Shown: positions 36,560 through 45,407 of the stretch, one piece after another
How the letters are laid out: every line of letters starts with the position of its first letter
How positions within the stretch are numbered: the stretch's first letter is position 1
DNA from: Streptomyces sp. NBC_00442
GTDB lineage: Bacteria > Actinomycetota > Actinomycetes > Streptomycetales > Streptomycetaceae
Length of the DNA: 64,000 nt
Assembly (NCBI RefSeq): GCF_036014195.1
Contig: NZ_CP107918.1
Span: forward strand, 1,674,001-1,738,000
Direction: 5' to 3'
Made by a program: the position numbers and the translations under genes
Notes under the pieces: model-generated
The model's database searches: none
Told to the model about the DNA's origin: nothing
Seen by the model: only the letters and a program-made list of their open reading frames with translations

Positions 36560-37363
36560 TTACGCTTTCGCGCTGTTCTTGCGCCGGTTGGCAATGAATT
36601 GTCCGGCGGTGACCACCACGACGGCGATGACGAACATGGCCGTCCCGATGACGTTGATCTGCACGGGTGTGCCGCGCTGTGCCGAGCCCCACACGAACAT
36701 GGGGAAGGTCACGGTGGAGCCCGCGTTGAAGTTGGTGATGATGAAGTCGTCGAAGGAGAGCGCGAAGGCGAGCAGCGCGCCCGCCGCGATGCCGGGCGAC
36801 GCGATCGGCAGCGTCACGCGCAGGAACGTCTGGACGGGCCCGGCGTAGAGGTCGCGTGCGGCTTCTTCGAGTCGTGGGTCCATGGACATCACGCGCGCCT
36901 TGACGGCGGTGACGACGAAGCTGAGGCAGAACATGATGTGGGCGATGAGGATGGTCCAGAAGCCCAGCCGCGCGCCCATGTTGAGGAACAGCGTGAGGAG
37001 CGAGGCGGCCATGACGACCTCGGGCATCGCCATCGGCAGGAAGATCAGCGAGTTGATCGCGCCGCGTGCCCGGAACCGGTAGCGGACCAGGGCGAACGCG
37101 ATCATCGTGCCGAGCGCGGTCGAGCCGATCGTCGCCCAGAGGGCGATCTGGAGCGAGAGCGAGAGGGAGCCGCACATGTCGGCGACCCCGCAGGGATCCT
37201 TCCAGGCGTCGGTGGAGAACCGTGTCCAGGAGTAGTTGAAGCGCCCGTTCGGCTTGTTGAACGAGAACACCATCACGACGACGTTGGGCAGGATCAGGTA
37301 GGCGAGCGTCGCGAGTCCCGCGAGCACCACGAGGTTGCGGCGCAGCCACTTGACGAGGGGCAT
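36560..37363 (-). CDS. potC: Polyamine ABC transporter permease PotC
   Basis: A 267-residue inner-membrane permease with about six spans and the EAA loop EEAARDLYAGPVQTFLRVTLP that contacts the ATPase. MPEVVMAASLLTLFLN and DDFIITNFNAGSTVTFPM are typical of PotC. Its ATG at 37363 overlaps the end of potB by one base. It forms the channel with PotB, energised by PotA. Confidence 0.92.
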   Translation of the reverse strand: MPLVKWLRRNLVVLAGLATLAYLILPNVVVMVFSFNKPNGRFNYSWTRFSTDAWKDPCGVADMCGSLSLSLQIALWATIGSTALGTMIAFALVRYRFRARGAINSLIFLPMAMPEVVMAASLLTLFLNMGARLGFWTILIAHIMFCLSFVVTAVKARVMSMDPRLEEAARDLYAGPVQTFLRVTLPIASPGIAAGALLAFALSFDDFIITNFNAGSTVTFPMFVWGSAQRGTPVQINVIGTAMFVIAVVVVTAGQFIANRRKNSAKA

Positions 37364-38289
37364 CAGACCAGGTCCTCCGTCCCGGATCGGCGGATGTAGA
37401 CGGTGACCATGATCAGCACGATCGCCATGAGGATGAAGGAGAGCGCGGCGGCCGTCGGGTAGTCCAGGACGCGCAGGAACTGCGACTGGATGACGTTGCC
37501 GACCATTTTCTGGTCGGTGGAGCCGAGCAGTTCGGCGTTGACGTAGTCGCCGCTGGCGGGGATGAAGGTCAGCAGGGTGCCGGAGACGACACCGGGCATC
37601 GACAGCGGGAAGGTCACCTTGCGGAAGGTGGTGGCGGGGGTGGCGTACAGGTCGCCGGCGGCTTCGTGCAGCCGGGAGTCGATCCGCTCCAGGGAGGTGT
37701 AGAGCGGCAGGATCATGAAGGGCAGGAAGTTGTAGGTGAGGCCGCACACCACGGCCATCGGTGTGGCGAGGACCCGGTTGCCGTCGGTCCATCCCAGCCA
37801 GCTGGTGACGTCGAGGACGTGCAGCGTGGACAGCGCGTGCACCACGGGTCCGCCGTCGGCCAGGATCGTCTTCCAGGCCAGGGTGCGGATGAGGAAGCTG
37901 GTGAAGAACGGTGCGATGACCAGGACCAGGACGATGTTGCGCCAGCGGCCCGCTTTGAAGGCGATGAGGTAGGCCAGCGGGTAGCCGAGCAGCAGACACA
38001 GCAGGGTCGCCGTGCCGGCGTAGAGCAGGGAGCGGATGAACTGCGGGTAGTACTCCTTGAAGGCGTCCCAGTAGGTCTGGAAGTGCCAGGTGACCTGGAA
38101 GCCCTTCTCGAGTGAGCCGGTCTGTACGGAGGTCGAGGCCTGGTACACCATCGGCAGCGCGAAGAACACGATCAGCCAGAGGATGCCGGGCAGCAGCAGC
38201 CAGTAGGGCACGAGCCGCTTGCGGGCGGATGCCTTGCGCACGGGGAGGTCGTCGCTCGGCGCGGGGGGCGCCTCGGCCGGGGCGGTCAC
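37363..38289 (-). CDS. potB: Polyamine ABC transporter permease PotB
   Basis: A 308-residue permease. A cytosolic leader (about 30 residues) precedes VPYWLLLPGILWLIVFFALP and five further spans. The EAA loop is LHEAAGDLYATPATTFRKVT and the family block PASGDYVNAELLG is present. The GTG start at 38289 overlaps the potA stop by four bases (GTGA), and its end touches potC, so potA-potB-potC are tightly coupled. Confidence 0.92.
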   Translation of the reverse strand: MTAPAEAPPAPSDDLPVRKASARKRLVPYWLLLPGILWLIVFFALPMVYQASTSVQTGSLEKGFQVTWHFQTYWDAFKEYYPQFIRSLLYAGTATLLCLLLGYPLAYLIAFKAGRWRNIVLVLVIAPFFTSFLIRTLAWKTILADGGPVVHALSTLHVLDVTSWLGWTDGNRVLATPMAVVCGLTYNFLPFMILPLYTSLERIDSRLHEAAGDLYATPATTFRKVTFPLSMPGVVSGTLLTFIPASGDYVNAELLGSTDQKMVGNVIQSQFLRVLDYPTAAALSFILMAIVLIMVTVYIRRSGTEDLV

Positions 38290-39437
38290 GCGGCGTCCTC
38301 GACCTTCTCCACGCCCGCGTCGATCGCCTGGGCGGCGTCGAGCCCGAAGGTGTGCGCCGGGTTCCAGTGCAGGACGACCTCGGCGCCCGGGACGAGCCGG
38401 GTGTCGCGCTCGATGTTCTGCTCGTACACGGCGAGGCCCTTGCCCGCCGGGGAGTCCACCAGGTACTGGGTGGAGACGCCGATGAAGGAGGAGTCGACGA
38501 TGCGGCCGGTGACGCGGTTGCGGCCGTCCGCGATCGCGCCTTCCTCGTCGCGGTGGGCGAGCGAGATCTTTTCGGGGCGTACGCCGACGAGGAGCTTGCC
38601 GCCGCTGCTGGTGGGGGCCGAACATCGGTCGCCGGGCAGCCGCAGCTTGGAGCCGCCGGCGCTGACGACGAGGTCGTCGCCGCTCGACTCGGCGACTTCG
38701 GCCTCGATGAGGTTGGAGGTGCCGAGGAAGTTCGCGACGAACGTGGTCTGCGGGTTCTCGTACAGGTCGGCCGGGGCGCCGAGCTGTTCGACGCGGCCGC
38801 CGTTCATCACCGCGACGGTGTCGGCCATCGTCATGGCCTCCTCCTGGTCGTGGGTGACGTGGACGAAGGTGATGCCGACCTCGGTCTGGATGCGCTTGAG
38901 TTCCAGCTGCATCTGGCGGCGCAGCTTGAGGTCGAGGGCGCCGAGCGGCTCGTCGAGGAGCAGTACCTGCGGGTGGTTGATGAGGGCGCGGGCGACCGCG
39001 ACGCGCTGTTGCTGGCCGCCGGAGAGCTGGTGCGGCTTGCGGCGTGCGAAGTCGCCGAGCTGGACGAGTTCCAGCATGTCGTCGACCTGCTTCTTCACCG
39101 ACTTGATGCCCCGTCGGCGCAGCCCGAAGGCGATGTTCTCGGTGACGTCCAGGTGCGGGAAGAGGGCGTACGACTGGAAGACGGTGTTGACCGGCCGCTT
39201 GTAGGGCGGCAGGTCGGTGACGTCCTTGTCGCCGAGGAAGACGGTGCCGGTGGTGGGCTCCTCAAGTCCGGCGATCATGCGGAGCGTGGTGGTCTTGCCG
39301 CAGCCGGACGCACCGAGCAGTGCGAAGAACGAGCCTTGCGGCACGGTCAGTTCGAGCGGATGCACGGCGGTGAAGGAACCGTATGTCTTGCTGATCCCGG
39401 TGAGGCGGACATCGCCGCCGGCGGTGCTGTCAGTCAT
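38286..39437 (-). CDS. potA: Polyamine ABC transporter ATP-binding protein PotA
   Basis: A 383-residue ATPase of the spermidine/putrescine importer. It has Walker A GASGCGKTT, signature LSGGQQQR, Walker B VLLLDEPLGALD and switch His in HVTHDQEEA. A C-terminal TOBE-type regulatory domain follows (GVRPEKISLAHRDEEGAI). The ATG at 39437 is separated from potD by 119 bases holding a dispersed repeat, so differential expression of potD and potABC is plausible. Confidence 0.93.
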   Translation of the reverse strand: MTDSTAGGDVRLTGISKTYGSFTAVHPLELTVPQGSFFALLGASGCGKTTTLRMIAGLEEPTTGTVFLGDKDVTDLPPYKRPVNTVFQSYALFPHLDVTENIAFGLRRRGIKSVKKQVDDMLELVQLGDFARRKPHQLSGGQQQRVAVARALINHPQVLLLDEPLGALDLKLRRQMQLELKRIQTEVGITFVHVTHDQEEAMTMADTVAVMNGGRVEQLGAPADLYENPQTTFVANFLGTSNLIEAEVAESSGDDLVVSAGGSKLRLPGDRCSAPTSSGGKLLVGVRPEKISLAHRDEEGAIADGRNRVTGRIVDSSFIGVSTQYLVDSPAGKGLAVYEQNIERDTRLVPGAEVVLHWNPAHTFGLDAAQAIDAGVEKVEDAA

Positions 39438-39484
39438 GGGTGGGGTCCCAGGGGGTGTCGAGGGGGAGGGAGGGGGCCTATCGC

Positions 39485-39550
39485 CCCGAAGGGGCGCGGG
39501 GACTGCGCGACCAGCCACAACGGCCCGGCACCTACGAACGCAAGCCCCGC
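39485..39550 (+). repeat. Single dispersed-repeat unit between potD and potA
   Basis: One unit opening GGGGCGCGGGGACTGCGCGA and continuing through CCAGCCACAACGGCCC, related to the third unit of the 14272 array. It lies in the short potD-potA gap, inside what should be one operon, and is oriented against the direction of transcription. Confidence 0.75.
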
Positions 39551-39556
39551 GGAGCG

Positions 39557-40846
39557 CTACGCTCCGATGAGTCGCGAGAACTTCTGCTCGTACGCCGTCT
39601 CCTCGGCCTCGCTGAGCGAGCGGAAGGAGTGGGACTTCGCGCTCATCGCCTTGTCCGGAAGGATGAGTTCGTTGGCCGCGAGGGCGGGGTCGATCTTCGC
39701 GAGTTCGTCGCGGACTCCGTCGACGGGGCACTGGTAGTTGATGAACGCGGCGAGCTTGGCGGCGACCGGAAGCTCGTAGTAGTAGTCGATGAGCTTCTCG
39801 GCGTTGCTCTGGTGGCGGGCCTTGGCCGGGACGATCAGGTTGTCGCTCGATGTCATGTAGCCGGCCGCCGGGATCGCGTACTTGATGTCCGGGTTGTCGG
39901 CGCGCAGTTGGGTCACGTCGCCGCCCCAGGCGACACAGGCCGCGAGGTCGCCCTTCACCAGGTCGCCGGTGTAATCGTTGCCGGTGAAGCGGCGGATCTG
40001 CTTGGTGTCGACGCCCTTTTGGAGGCGTCCGATCGCGGCGTCGAAGTCGGCGTCGGTGAAATGGGCGGGGTCCTTGCCGAGGTCGAGCAGGGTCATCCCG
40101 ATGGAGTCGCGCATCTCGGACAGGAAGCCGACGCGGCCCTTGAGGCTGGGGTCGTCGAGGAGCTGGGTGATCGAGTCGACCTTCTTGCCGCCGGTGGCCT
40201 TGGAGTTGTAGGCGATGACGGTCGGGATGCCGGTCCAGGGGTAGGAGTAGGCGCGGCCCGGGTCCCAGTCGGGGGTGCGGAACTGGGACGCGAGGTTGGC
40301 GTAGGCGTGCGGCAGGTGCTCGGGGTCGAGCTTCTGTGCCCAGCCGAGCCGGATGAGGCGGGCGGCCAGCCAGTCGGTGAGGACCATGAGGTCGCGGCCG
40401 GTGTCCTGGCCGCCGGCGAGCTGCGGCTTGATCTTGCCGAAGAACTCGACGTTGTCGTTGATGTCCTCGGTGTAGGTGACCTGGATCCCGGTGCGGCGGG
40501 TGAACTCGTCCAGCGTCGGATGGTGCTTCTTGTCGTCGCTGATGTCCATGTACTGCGTCCAGTTGGAGAAGTTGATCTTCTTCTCCTGGGCGGAGTGGTC
40601 GGCGTTGGACGGTCCGGTGCCGTTCTCCTTGGTGGCGGCGGGGATGCCGCAGGCGCTCAGGGTGGCGAGGCCGCCGACGGTAAGCGCGCCGAGGCCCGAT
40701 GCGCGCAGCACGGAGCGGCGGGTGAGGGCGCCGCGGCCGGTGGTCAGGCTGCGCCGGACGGCGGCCAGTTGGGCCGCGGCGAGGGGGCCGTTGCCCGCTC
40801 GGGCGGAGTGGGGAGCTGGGGGGAGGTCGGACTCGTACTGCTCCAT
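39557..40846 (-). CDS. potD: Spermidine/putrescine-binding lipoprotein PotD
   Basis: A 429-residue periplasmic-type binding protein. Twin arginines (LTRRSVLRAS, 41-50) and a lipobox ending in Cys66 (TLSAC) point to Tat export and lipid anchoring. Family blocks are INFSNWTQYMDISDD, IQVTYTEDINDNVEFFGKI, DTGRDLMVLTDW and RRFTGNDYTGDLVKGD. It supplies substrate to PotABC encoded just downstream. A second PotD-like gene at 50074 shares the same blocks. Confidence 0.93.
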   Translation of the reverse strand: MEQYESDLPPAPHSARAGNGPLAAAQLAAVRRSLTTGRGALTRRSVLRASGLGALTVGGLATLSACGIPAATKENGTGPSNADHSAQEKKINFSNWTQYMDISDDKKHHPTLDEFTRRTGIQVTYTEDINDNVEFFGKIKPQLAGGQDTGRDLMVLTDWLAARLIRLGWAQKLDPEHLPHAYANLASQFRTPDWDPGRAYSYPWTGIPTVIAYNSKATGGKKVDSITQLLDDPSLKGRVGFLSEMRDSIGMTLLDLGKDPAHFTDADFDAAIGRLQKGVDTKQIRRFTGNDYTGDLVKGDLAACVAWGGDVTQLRADNPDIKYAIPAAGYMTSSDNLIVPAKARHQSNAEKLIDYYYELPVAAKLAAFINYQCPVDGVRDELAKIDPALAANELILPDKAMSAKSHSFRSLSEAEETAYEQKFSRLIGA

Positions 40847-40895
40847 GCGCGGTGTGCCCTTCCGGGTGGGTTCGTCGGCCTCGTCGGGCCCTCGG

Positions 40896-42437
40896 CTATC
40901 GGTCCCCGAAGATCGTGCGGTGCCAGTCCTTCTTCGCCACCGCCGTGTTGTCGTACATCACGTGTTTGACCTGCGTGTACTCCTCGAAGGAATACGCCGA
41001 CATGTCCTTTCCGCTCCCACTCGCCTTGTAGCCGCCGTGCGGCATCTCGCTGATGATCGGAATGTGGTCGTTGATCCAGACACATCCCGCTTTGATCTCG
41101 CGGGTCGCCCGGCCGGTGCGGTACACGTCGCGGCTCCAGGCGGAGGCGGCGAGTCCGTAGGGGGTGTCGTTGGCGAGGGCGATGCCTTCGTCGTCGGTGT
41201 CGAAGGGCAGCACGACCAGGACGGGGCCGAAGATCTCGGCCTGGACGGCCTCGCTGTCCTGGGCGGCGTCGGCGATGAGGGTGGGCGGGTAGTAGGCGCC
41301 GTCGCCCTCGGGGGCCCGGCCGCCGGTCACGATCCGGGCGTAGTCGCGGGCCCGCTCGACGAAGGCGGCGACACGGTCGCGGTGCACGTGGGAGATGAGC
41401 GGGCCGAGGTCGGTGTCCTCGCGGAACGGGTCGCCGAGCCGGACGCTCTCCATGAGGGCCGCGACCCGCTCGACGAAGGCGTCGTAGAGGGGACGCTGTA
41501 CGTAGGCGCGGGTGGCGGCGGTGCAGTCCTGGCCGGAGTTGATGAGCGAGCCGGCGACGGCGCCGTGCACGGCGGCTTCCAGGTCGGCGTCGTCGAACAC
41601 CACGAAGGGGGCCTTGCCGCCGAGTTCGAGGTGGACGCGCTTGACGGTGCGGGTGGCGATCTCCGCGACGCGTTTGCCGACGCCGGTGGACCCGGTGAAG
41701 GAGGTCATGACGACGTCGGGGTGGCCGACGAGGTGCTCGCCCGCGTCCTTGCCGGATCCGCTGACGATGTTGATGACACCGTCCGGGATGCCCGCCTCCT
41801 TGGCGGCCTCGGCGAACAGGAGCGAGGTCAGCGGGGTGATCTCGGCGGGCTTGAGGACGATGGTGTTGCCCGCCGCGATCGCCGGGAGGATCTTCCAGGC
41901 GGCCATCTGGAGCGGGTAGTTCCAGGGGGCGATGGACCCGACGACGCCGATGGGCTCGCGGCGTACGTAGGAGGTGTGGTCGCCGGAGTACTCGCCGGCG
42001 GAGGTGCCTTGGAGGTGCCGGGCCGCCCCCGCGAAGAAGGCGGCGTTGTCGACCGTGCCGGGGACGTCGAACTCGCGGGTCAGCTTGAGGGGCTTGCCGC
42101 ACTGGAGGGACTCGGCCTGGGCGAATTCCTCGGCGCGCTCGGCGAGCACCTCGGCGAGCTTGTGCAGGGCGGCGGAGCGCTCGCCGGGGGCGGCGGCCGA
42201 CCATCCGGGGAAGGCCTCCTTGGCGGCGGCGACCGCGGCGTCGACGTCGGCGGTGCCCGCCAGCTCGTACGCGTACACCGTGTCCCCCGTCGCGGGGTCG
42301 ACGACGGCCTGGCGCCGCCCGGAGGTCCCCGGGCGCAGTCGCCCGCCGATGTACTGGGCGCCGGCCGCGAAGCGGTCCTGTGCGGGGAAGCGGTCCTGTG
42401 CGGGGGTGCGGTTGCCTTGGCCGGTGTCGGTGTCCAT
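40896..42437 (-). CDS. Gamma-aminobutyraldehyde dehydrogenase-like ALDH
   Basis: A 513-residue aldehyde dehydrogenase. The catalytic Cys lies in SGQDCTAATRAYVQ (about 304) and the Glu in HLELGGKAPFVVF (about 271), with SIAPWNYPLQMAAWK before them. These match aminobutyraldehyde or betaine-aldehyde-type enzymes. It lies 49 bases upstream of potD on the same strand and is probably the first gene of the polyamine operon, oxidising the aldehyde formed by the downstream oxidase. The ATG at 42437 is the likely start. The N-terminus holds a duplicated AQDRF segment from an 18-base tandem duplication. Confidence 0.9.
   Translation of the reverse strand: MDTDTGQGNRTPAQDRFPAQDRFAAGAQYIGGRLRPGTSGRRQAVVDPATGDTVYAYELAGTADVDAAVAAAKEAFPGWSAAAPGERSAALHKLAEVLAERAEEFAQAESLQCGKPLKLTREFDVPGTVDNAAFFAGAARHLQGTSAGEYSGDHTSYVRREPIGVVGSIAPWNYPLQMAAWKILPAIAAGNTIVLKPAEITPLTSLLFAEAAKEAGIPDGVINIVSGSGKDAGEHLVGHPDVVMTSFTGSTGVGKRVAEIATRTVKRVHLELGGKAPFVVFDDADLEAAVHGAVAGSLINSGQDCTAATRAYVQRPLYDAFVERVAALMESVRLGDPFREDTDLGPLISHVHRDRVAAFVERARDYARIVTGGRAPEGDGAYYPPTLIADAAQDSEAVQAEIFGPVLVVLPFDTDDEGIALANDTPYGLAASAWSRDVYRTGRATREIKAGCVWINDHIPIISEMPHGGYKASGSGKDMSAYSFEEYTQVKHVMYDNTAVAKKDWHRTIFGDR
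42370..42405 (-). repeat. 18-base tandem duplication in the ALDH N-terminus
   Basis: Two perfect adjoining copies of an 18-base word (42370-42387 and 42388-42405) duplicate six codons in frame, giving AQDRFPAQDRF near residues 13-23 of the aldehyde dehydrogenase. The segment precedes the folded domain, so it is probably neutral. Confidence 0.85.
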
Positions 42438-42618
42438 GTCGCCCACGTTCTTCGTAGCTTCAGCTCGATTTGAGTGACGATCCTGGCAGAGCGACATCCG
42501 GCCAACAAGTGATTCCGTTGTTGCCTTTTGGTTACGCGACGGAATCTGTCGACCAAGTGTCGCGTCGGAGCGGCGTTGGCCCGACGGGTTGTCAGTGGCG
42601 CGTGCCAGACTCGCGTGC

Positions 42619-43188
42619 ATGACGGGGATCACGGGGGACCGCGCGCCGCTGGACGGACTGATCGCGCAGGTCAAGAAGGGTGAGCGGATCAAGTTCCTGC
42701 ACTTCTGGGGGCACCGGCCGCAGCGGGACGGGTCGCTGGGCCCGAGCTGTTTCAGCCAGTGGTGGCCGTCACGCTTCGTGGTCGACGGTGTCGAGTACGC
42801 GACGGCCGAGCACTGGATGATGGCGGCGAAGGCGCGGCTCTTCGGGGACGCGGAGGGCGAGCGCGCGGCGCTCACCGCACCGAACCCGGCGCTGGCGAAG
42901 AAGGCGGGCCGCCTGGTGCGGGGCTTCGACGAAGCGGTGTGGCGGCGGGAGCGCTACGCGACAGTGCGCGCCGGGTGCCTGCACAAATTCGGCCAGGACG
43001 CGGCGCTGCGGGCGTATCTGCTCGGCACCGGCGACCGGGTTCTGGTCGAGGCGAGCCCGCTGGACCGCATCTGGGGCATCGGCCGGGCGGCGGACACCCC
43101 GGAGGCCCAGGATCCGGCCCAGTGGCGCGGCCTGAACCTCCTGGGCTTCGCCCTCACCGAAACCCGCGAAAGGCTGCGCCGCGAGTAG
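42619..43188 (+). CDS. NADAR-family protein (YbiA-like)
   Basis: A 189-residue protein with the NADAR fold. FLHFWGHRPQRDG, YATAEHWMMAAKARLFGD and the C-terminal WGIGRAADTPEAQD and GLNLLGFAL match the YbiA/RibA-NADAR group. Members hydrolyse N-glycosidic bonds of riboflavin intermediates or remove ADP-ribose from nucleic acid. Which applies here cannot be told; no adjacent ADP-ribosyltransferase or riboflavin gene is seen. The ATG at 42619 is preferred to upstream in-frame codons. It diverges from the polyamine operon. Confidence 0.85.
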   Translation: MTGITGDRAPLDGLIAQVKKGERIKFLHFWGHRPQRDGSLGPSCFSQWWPSRFVVDGVEYATAEHWMMAAKARLFGDAEGERAALTAPNPALAKKAGRLVRGFDEAVWRRERYATVRAGCLHKFGQDAALRAYLLGTGDRVLVEASPLDRIWGIGRAADTPEAQDPAQWRGLNLLGFALTETRERLRRE

Positions 43189-43325
43189 GCCCCTGCAGGG
43201 GACGCGAGCAACCCACCGCGCGCGCAGCCGACCAACAAGCCCCCGGGACGCGGCCCCGCCCAAAGGGGCGCGAGGAACTGCGCTAGCAACCCACCACGGC
43301 CGACAGCCGAAACCGCGGGGCCGGC
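43186..43325 (+). repeat. Degenerate dispersed-repeat copies after the NADAR gene
   Basis: The 242-base gap between the convergent NADAR and DUF4190 genes holds two eroded units, near 43190-43230 and 43264-43320. The second reads GGGGCGCGAGGAACTGCGCT and resembles the family at 14272. A GC-rich imperfect hairpin (about 43330-43410) follows and could terminate both genes. No coding sequence is seen here. Confidence 0.65.
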
Positions 43326-43430
43326 ACGGCAAACCCCGGCGCGGGGAGCCGATGCGGGCTCCCCGCGCCGGGGCGGGGTACTGCGGGCGCCGCCCGAAAG
43401 CGGCGCCCCGGTGGTGCTACGAGGCAGCCC

Positions 43431-44177
43431 TCAACGACCCGACGCGGCCAGCGTCAACGCGCTGTCCCAGTAGTCGTACTCGCTGTGGTGCGACTCCGGC
43501 GCGTTGGCCACGAGCACGATCAGCAGGACGAGGATCACGACACCGAGCACGATGCCGACGATGCCCATGATGATGCCCGCGAGGGCCTGCCCCCGGTTGC
43601 TGGCCTCCCCCCGCGCGGCCTTGCCCTTGCCGAGCATGCCGAAGATCAGGGCCAGCACACCGAGCACGATGCCGGAGATGCCCCACGAGCAGAACATCGT
43701 CACGCAGGCGACGATGCCGAGCACCATCGCGGCTATGCCGAACCCGTTCTGCGGAGCGGCCATCCCGGTCCAGCCGGCATAGCCGTAGGAGGGCTGCTGG
43801 CCGGGGTAGCCGGGGTAGCCACCGTCGTAACCGGGCTGCTGCCCGGGGTAGCCGGGATATCCGGCGTCCTGGCCCGGCTGCTGGCCCGGGTAGCCGCCGT
43901 CCTGGGCCGGCTGCTGCGGCGGGGCGGGGTAGCCGTAACTCCCGGGCGCCGCCTGCGGTGCGGGCGGCGGCGTCGGAGCGCCGAAGCCGGGTGCCTGCTG
44001 TCCGGGCGCGCCCGGGTAGGGGGCACCGGTCGGGGCGCCGGCGGGCGGCGCGGGCATCGAGACGACGGTCTGCTGGTCGTGCACCGGCGGCTTGTCCAGC
44101 GGGACCTTGCGTTCCGGCGGCGCCCAGGGGTCGCGCGGCTCCTGGCCTCCCGACGGCTGCTGGGTGTTCTCTGACAT
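43431..44177 (-). CDS. DUF4190 membrane protein with Pro/Gly/Gln-rich N-terminus
   Basis: A 248-residue protein. About 150 residues of Pro/Gly/Tyr/Gln-rich low complexity contain repeated PGQQPG and GGYPG units. The DUF4190 region with two membrane spans follows (FGIAAMVLGIVACVTMFCSW and the GIIMGIVGIVLGVVILVLL region), joined by a short basic loop (GKGKAARGEASNRGQ). Function unknown. The ATG at 44177 follows GGGGGAGG. It diverges from the deaminase gene. Confidence 0.8.
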   Translation of the reverse strand: MSENTQQPSGGQEPRDPWAPPERKVPLDKPPVHDQQTVVSMPAPPAGAPTGAPYPGAPGQQAPGFGAPTPPPAPQAAPGSYGYPAPPQQPAQDGGYPGQQPGQDAGYPGYPGQQPGYDGGYPGYPGQQPSYGYAGWTGMAAPQNGFGIAAMVLGIVACVTMFCSWGISGIVLGVLALIFGMLGKGKAARGEASNRGQALAGIIMGIVGIVLGVVILVLLIVLVANAPESHHSEYDYWDSALTLAASGR

Positions 44178-44317
44178 GGGCCTCCCCCATCGTGGTTCCG
44201 TCATGCTACGGCCCGGGTCATGGGCCGATCCGCCCGGCCTACCATGATCCCCGACCGGCGAAGGCCCTACGACGCCGAGCACGCGAGCCCCCTCGCGGCA
44301 GACCCTGGAGGACCCCC

Positions 44318-45349
44318 ATGACCGACCTGCACCCCTTCATCGCGGGGCTGCCCAAGGCCGAGCTCCACGTGCACCACGTCGGCTCCGCCTCGCCGCGCAT
44401 CGTGGCCGAACTCGCCGCCCGGCACGCGGACTCGAAGGTCCCCACCGACCCCGAGGCGCTCGCCGACTACTTCACCTTCACGGACTTCGCCCACTTCATC
44501 GAGGTGTACCTCTCGGTCGTCGACCTGATCCGTACGCCGGAAGATGTGCGCCTTCTCACCTACGAGGTGGCCCGTGACATGGCCCGGCAGAACATCCGGT
44601 ACGCCGAGCTGACCATCACGCCGTTCTCGTCCACCCGACGCGGCATCGACGAGCGCGCGTTCATGGACGCGATCGAGGACGCCCGCAGGGCCGCGGAGGC
44701 CGAGTTCGGCACGGTCCTTCGCTGGTGCTTCGACATTCCGGGCGAGGCGGGCCTGGAGGCCGCCGCCGAGACGGCCCGCCTCGCCACCGAGGACGGGGTG
44801 CGCCCCGAAGGCCTGGTCTCCTTCGGCCTGGGCGGCCCGGAGATCGGGGTACCGCGCCCGCAGTTCAAGCCGTACTTCGACCGGGCCATCGCCGCCGGCC
44901 TGCACTCCGTGCCGCACTCGGGCGAGTCCACGGGACCCCAGTCGATCTGGGACGCGCTGATCGAGCTGCGCGCCGAACGGATCGGCCACGGCACCAGCGC
45001 CACCCAGGACCCGGCGCTCCTCAAGCACCTCGCCGAGCACCGGATCGCGCTGGAGGTCTGCCCGACGTCCAACCTGGCGACGCGCGTGGTGCCCGGCCTG
45101 GACCGGCACCCGGTCAAGGAGATGGTGGCGGCCGGCGTCCTCGTCACCATCAACAGTGACGACCCGCCGATGTTCGGCAGCGACCTGAACAACGAGTACG
45201 CGGTCGCCGCCCGCCTCCTCGACCTGGACGAGCGGGGCCTGGCGGGCCTCGCCAAGAACGCCGTCGAGGCGTCGTTCCTCGACCCGGCGGGCAGGACGAA
45301 GCTCGTCGCGGAGATCGACGACTACACCGCCAAGTGGCTCGCCGGCTGA
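44318..45349 (+). CDS. Adenosine deaminase-family enzyme, probable aminodeoxyfutalosine deaminase
   Basis: A 343-residue cog1816 amidohydrolase. Metal ligands are HVH (17-19), His200 in PHSGES, and Asp281 in NSDDPPMFGSD; RIGHGT supplies another active-site His. True adenosine deaminases have HxHLDG; here it reads HVHHVGSAS. I recall that a Streptomyces avermitilis cog1816 enzyme (Sav2595) annotated as adenosine deaminase was shown to deaminate 6-aminodeoxyfutalosine, a menaquinone precursor, and this looks like that enzyme. GGAGG lies six bases before the ATG. Substrate is therefore inferred. Confidence 0.85.
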   Translation: MTDLHPFIAGLPKAELHVHHVGSASPRIVAELAARHADSKVPTDPEALADYFTFTDFAHFIEVYLSVVDLIRTPEDVRLLTYEVARDMARQNIRYAELTITPFSSTRRGIDERAFMDAIEDARRAAEAEFGTVLRWCFDIPGEAGLEAAAETARLATEDGVRPEGLVSFGLGGPEIGVPRPQFKPYFDRAIAAGLHSVPHSGESTGPQSIWDALIELRAERIGHGTSATQDPALLKHLAEHRIALEVCPTSNLATRVVPGLDRHPVKEMVAAGVLVTINSDDPPMFGSDLNNEYAVAARLLDLDERGLAGLAKNAVEASFLDPAGRTKLVAEIDDYTAKWLAG

Positions 45350-45407
45350 CCCGGCCGGGCCGTGGCTCCGGCTGGCCGCGGCCGCGACCGGTCAGCACAA
45401 TGACCCC

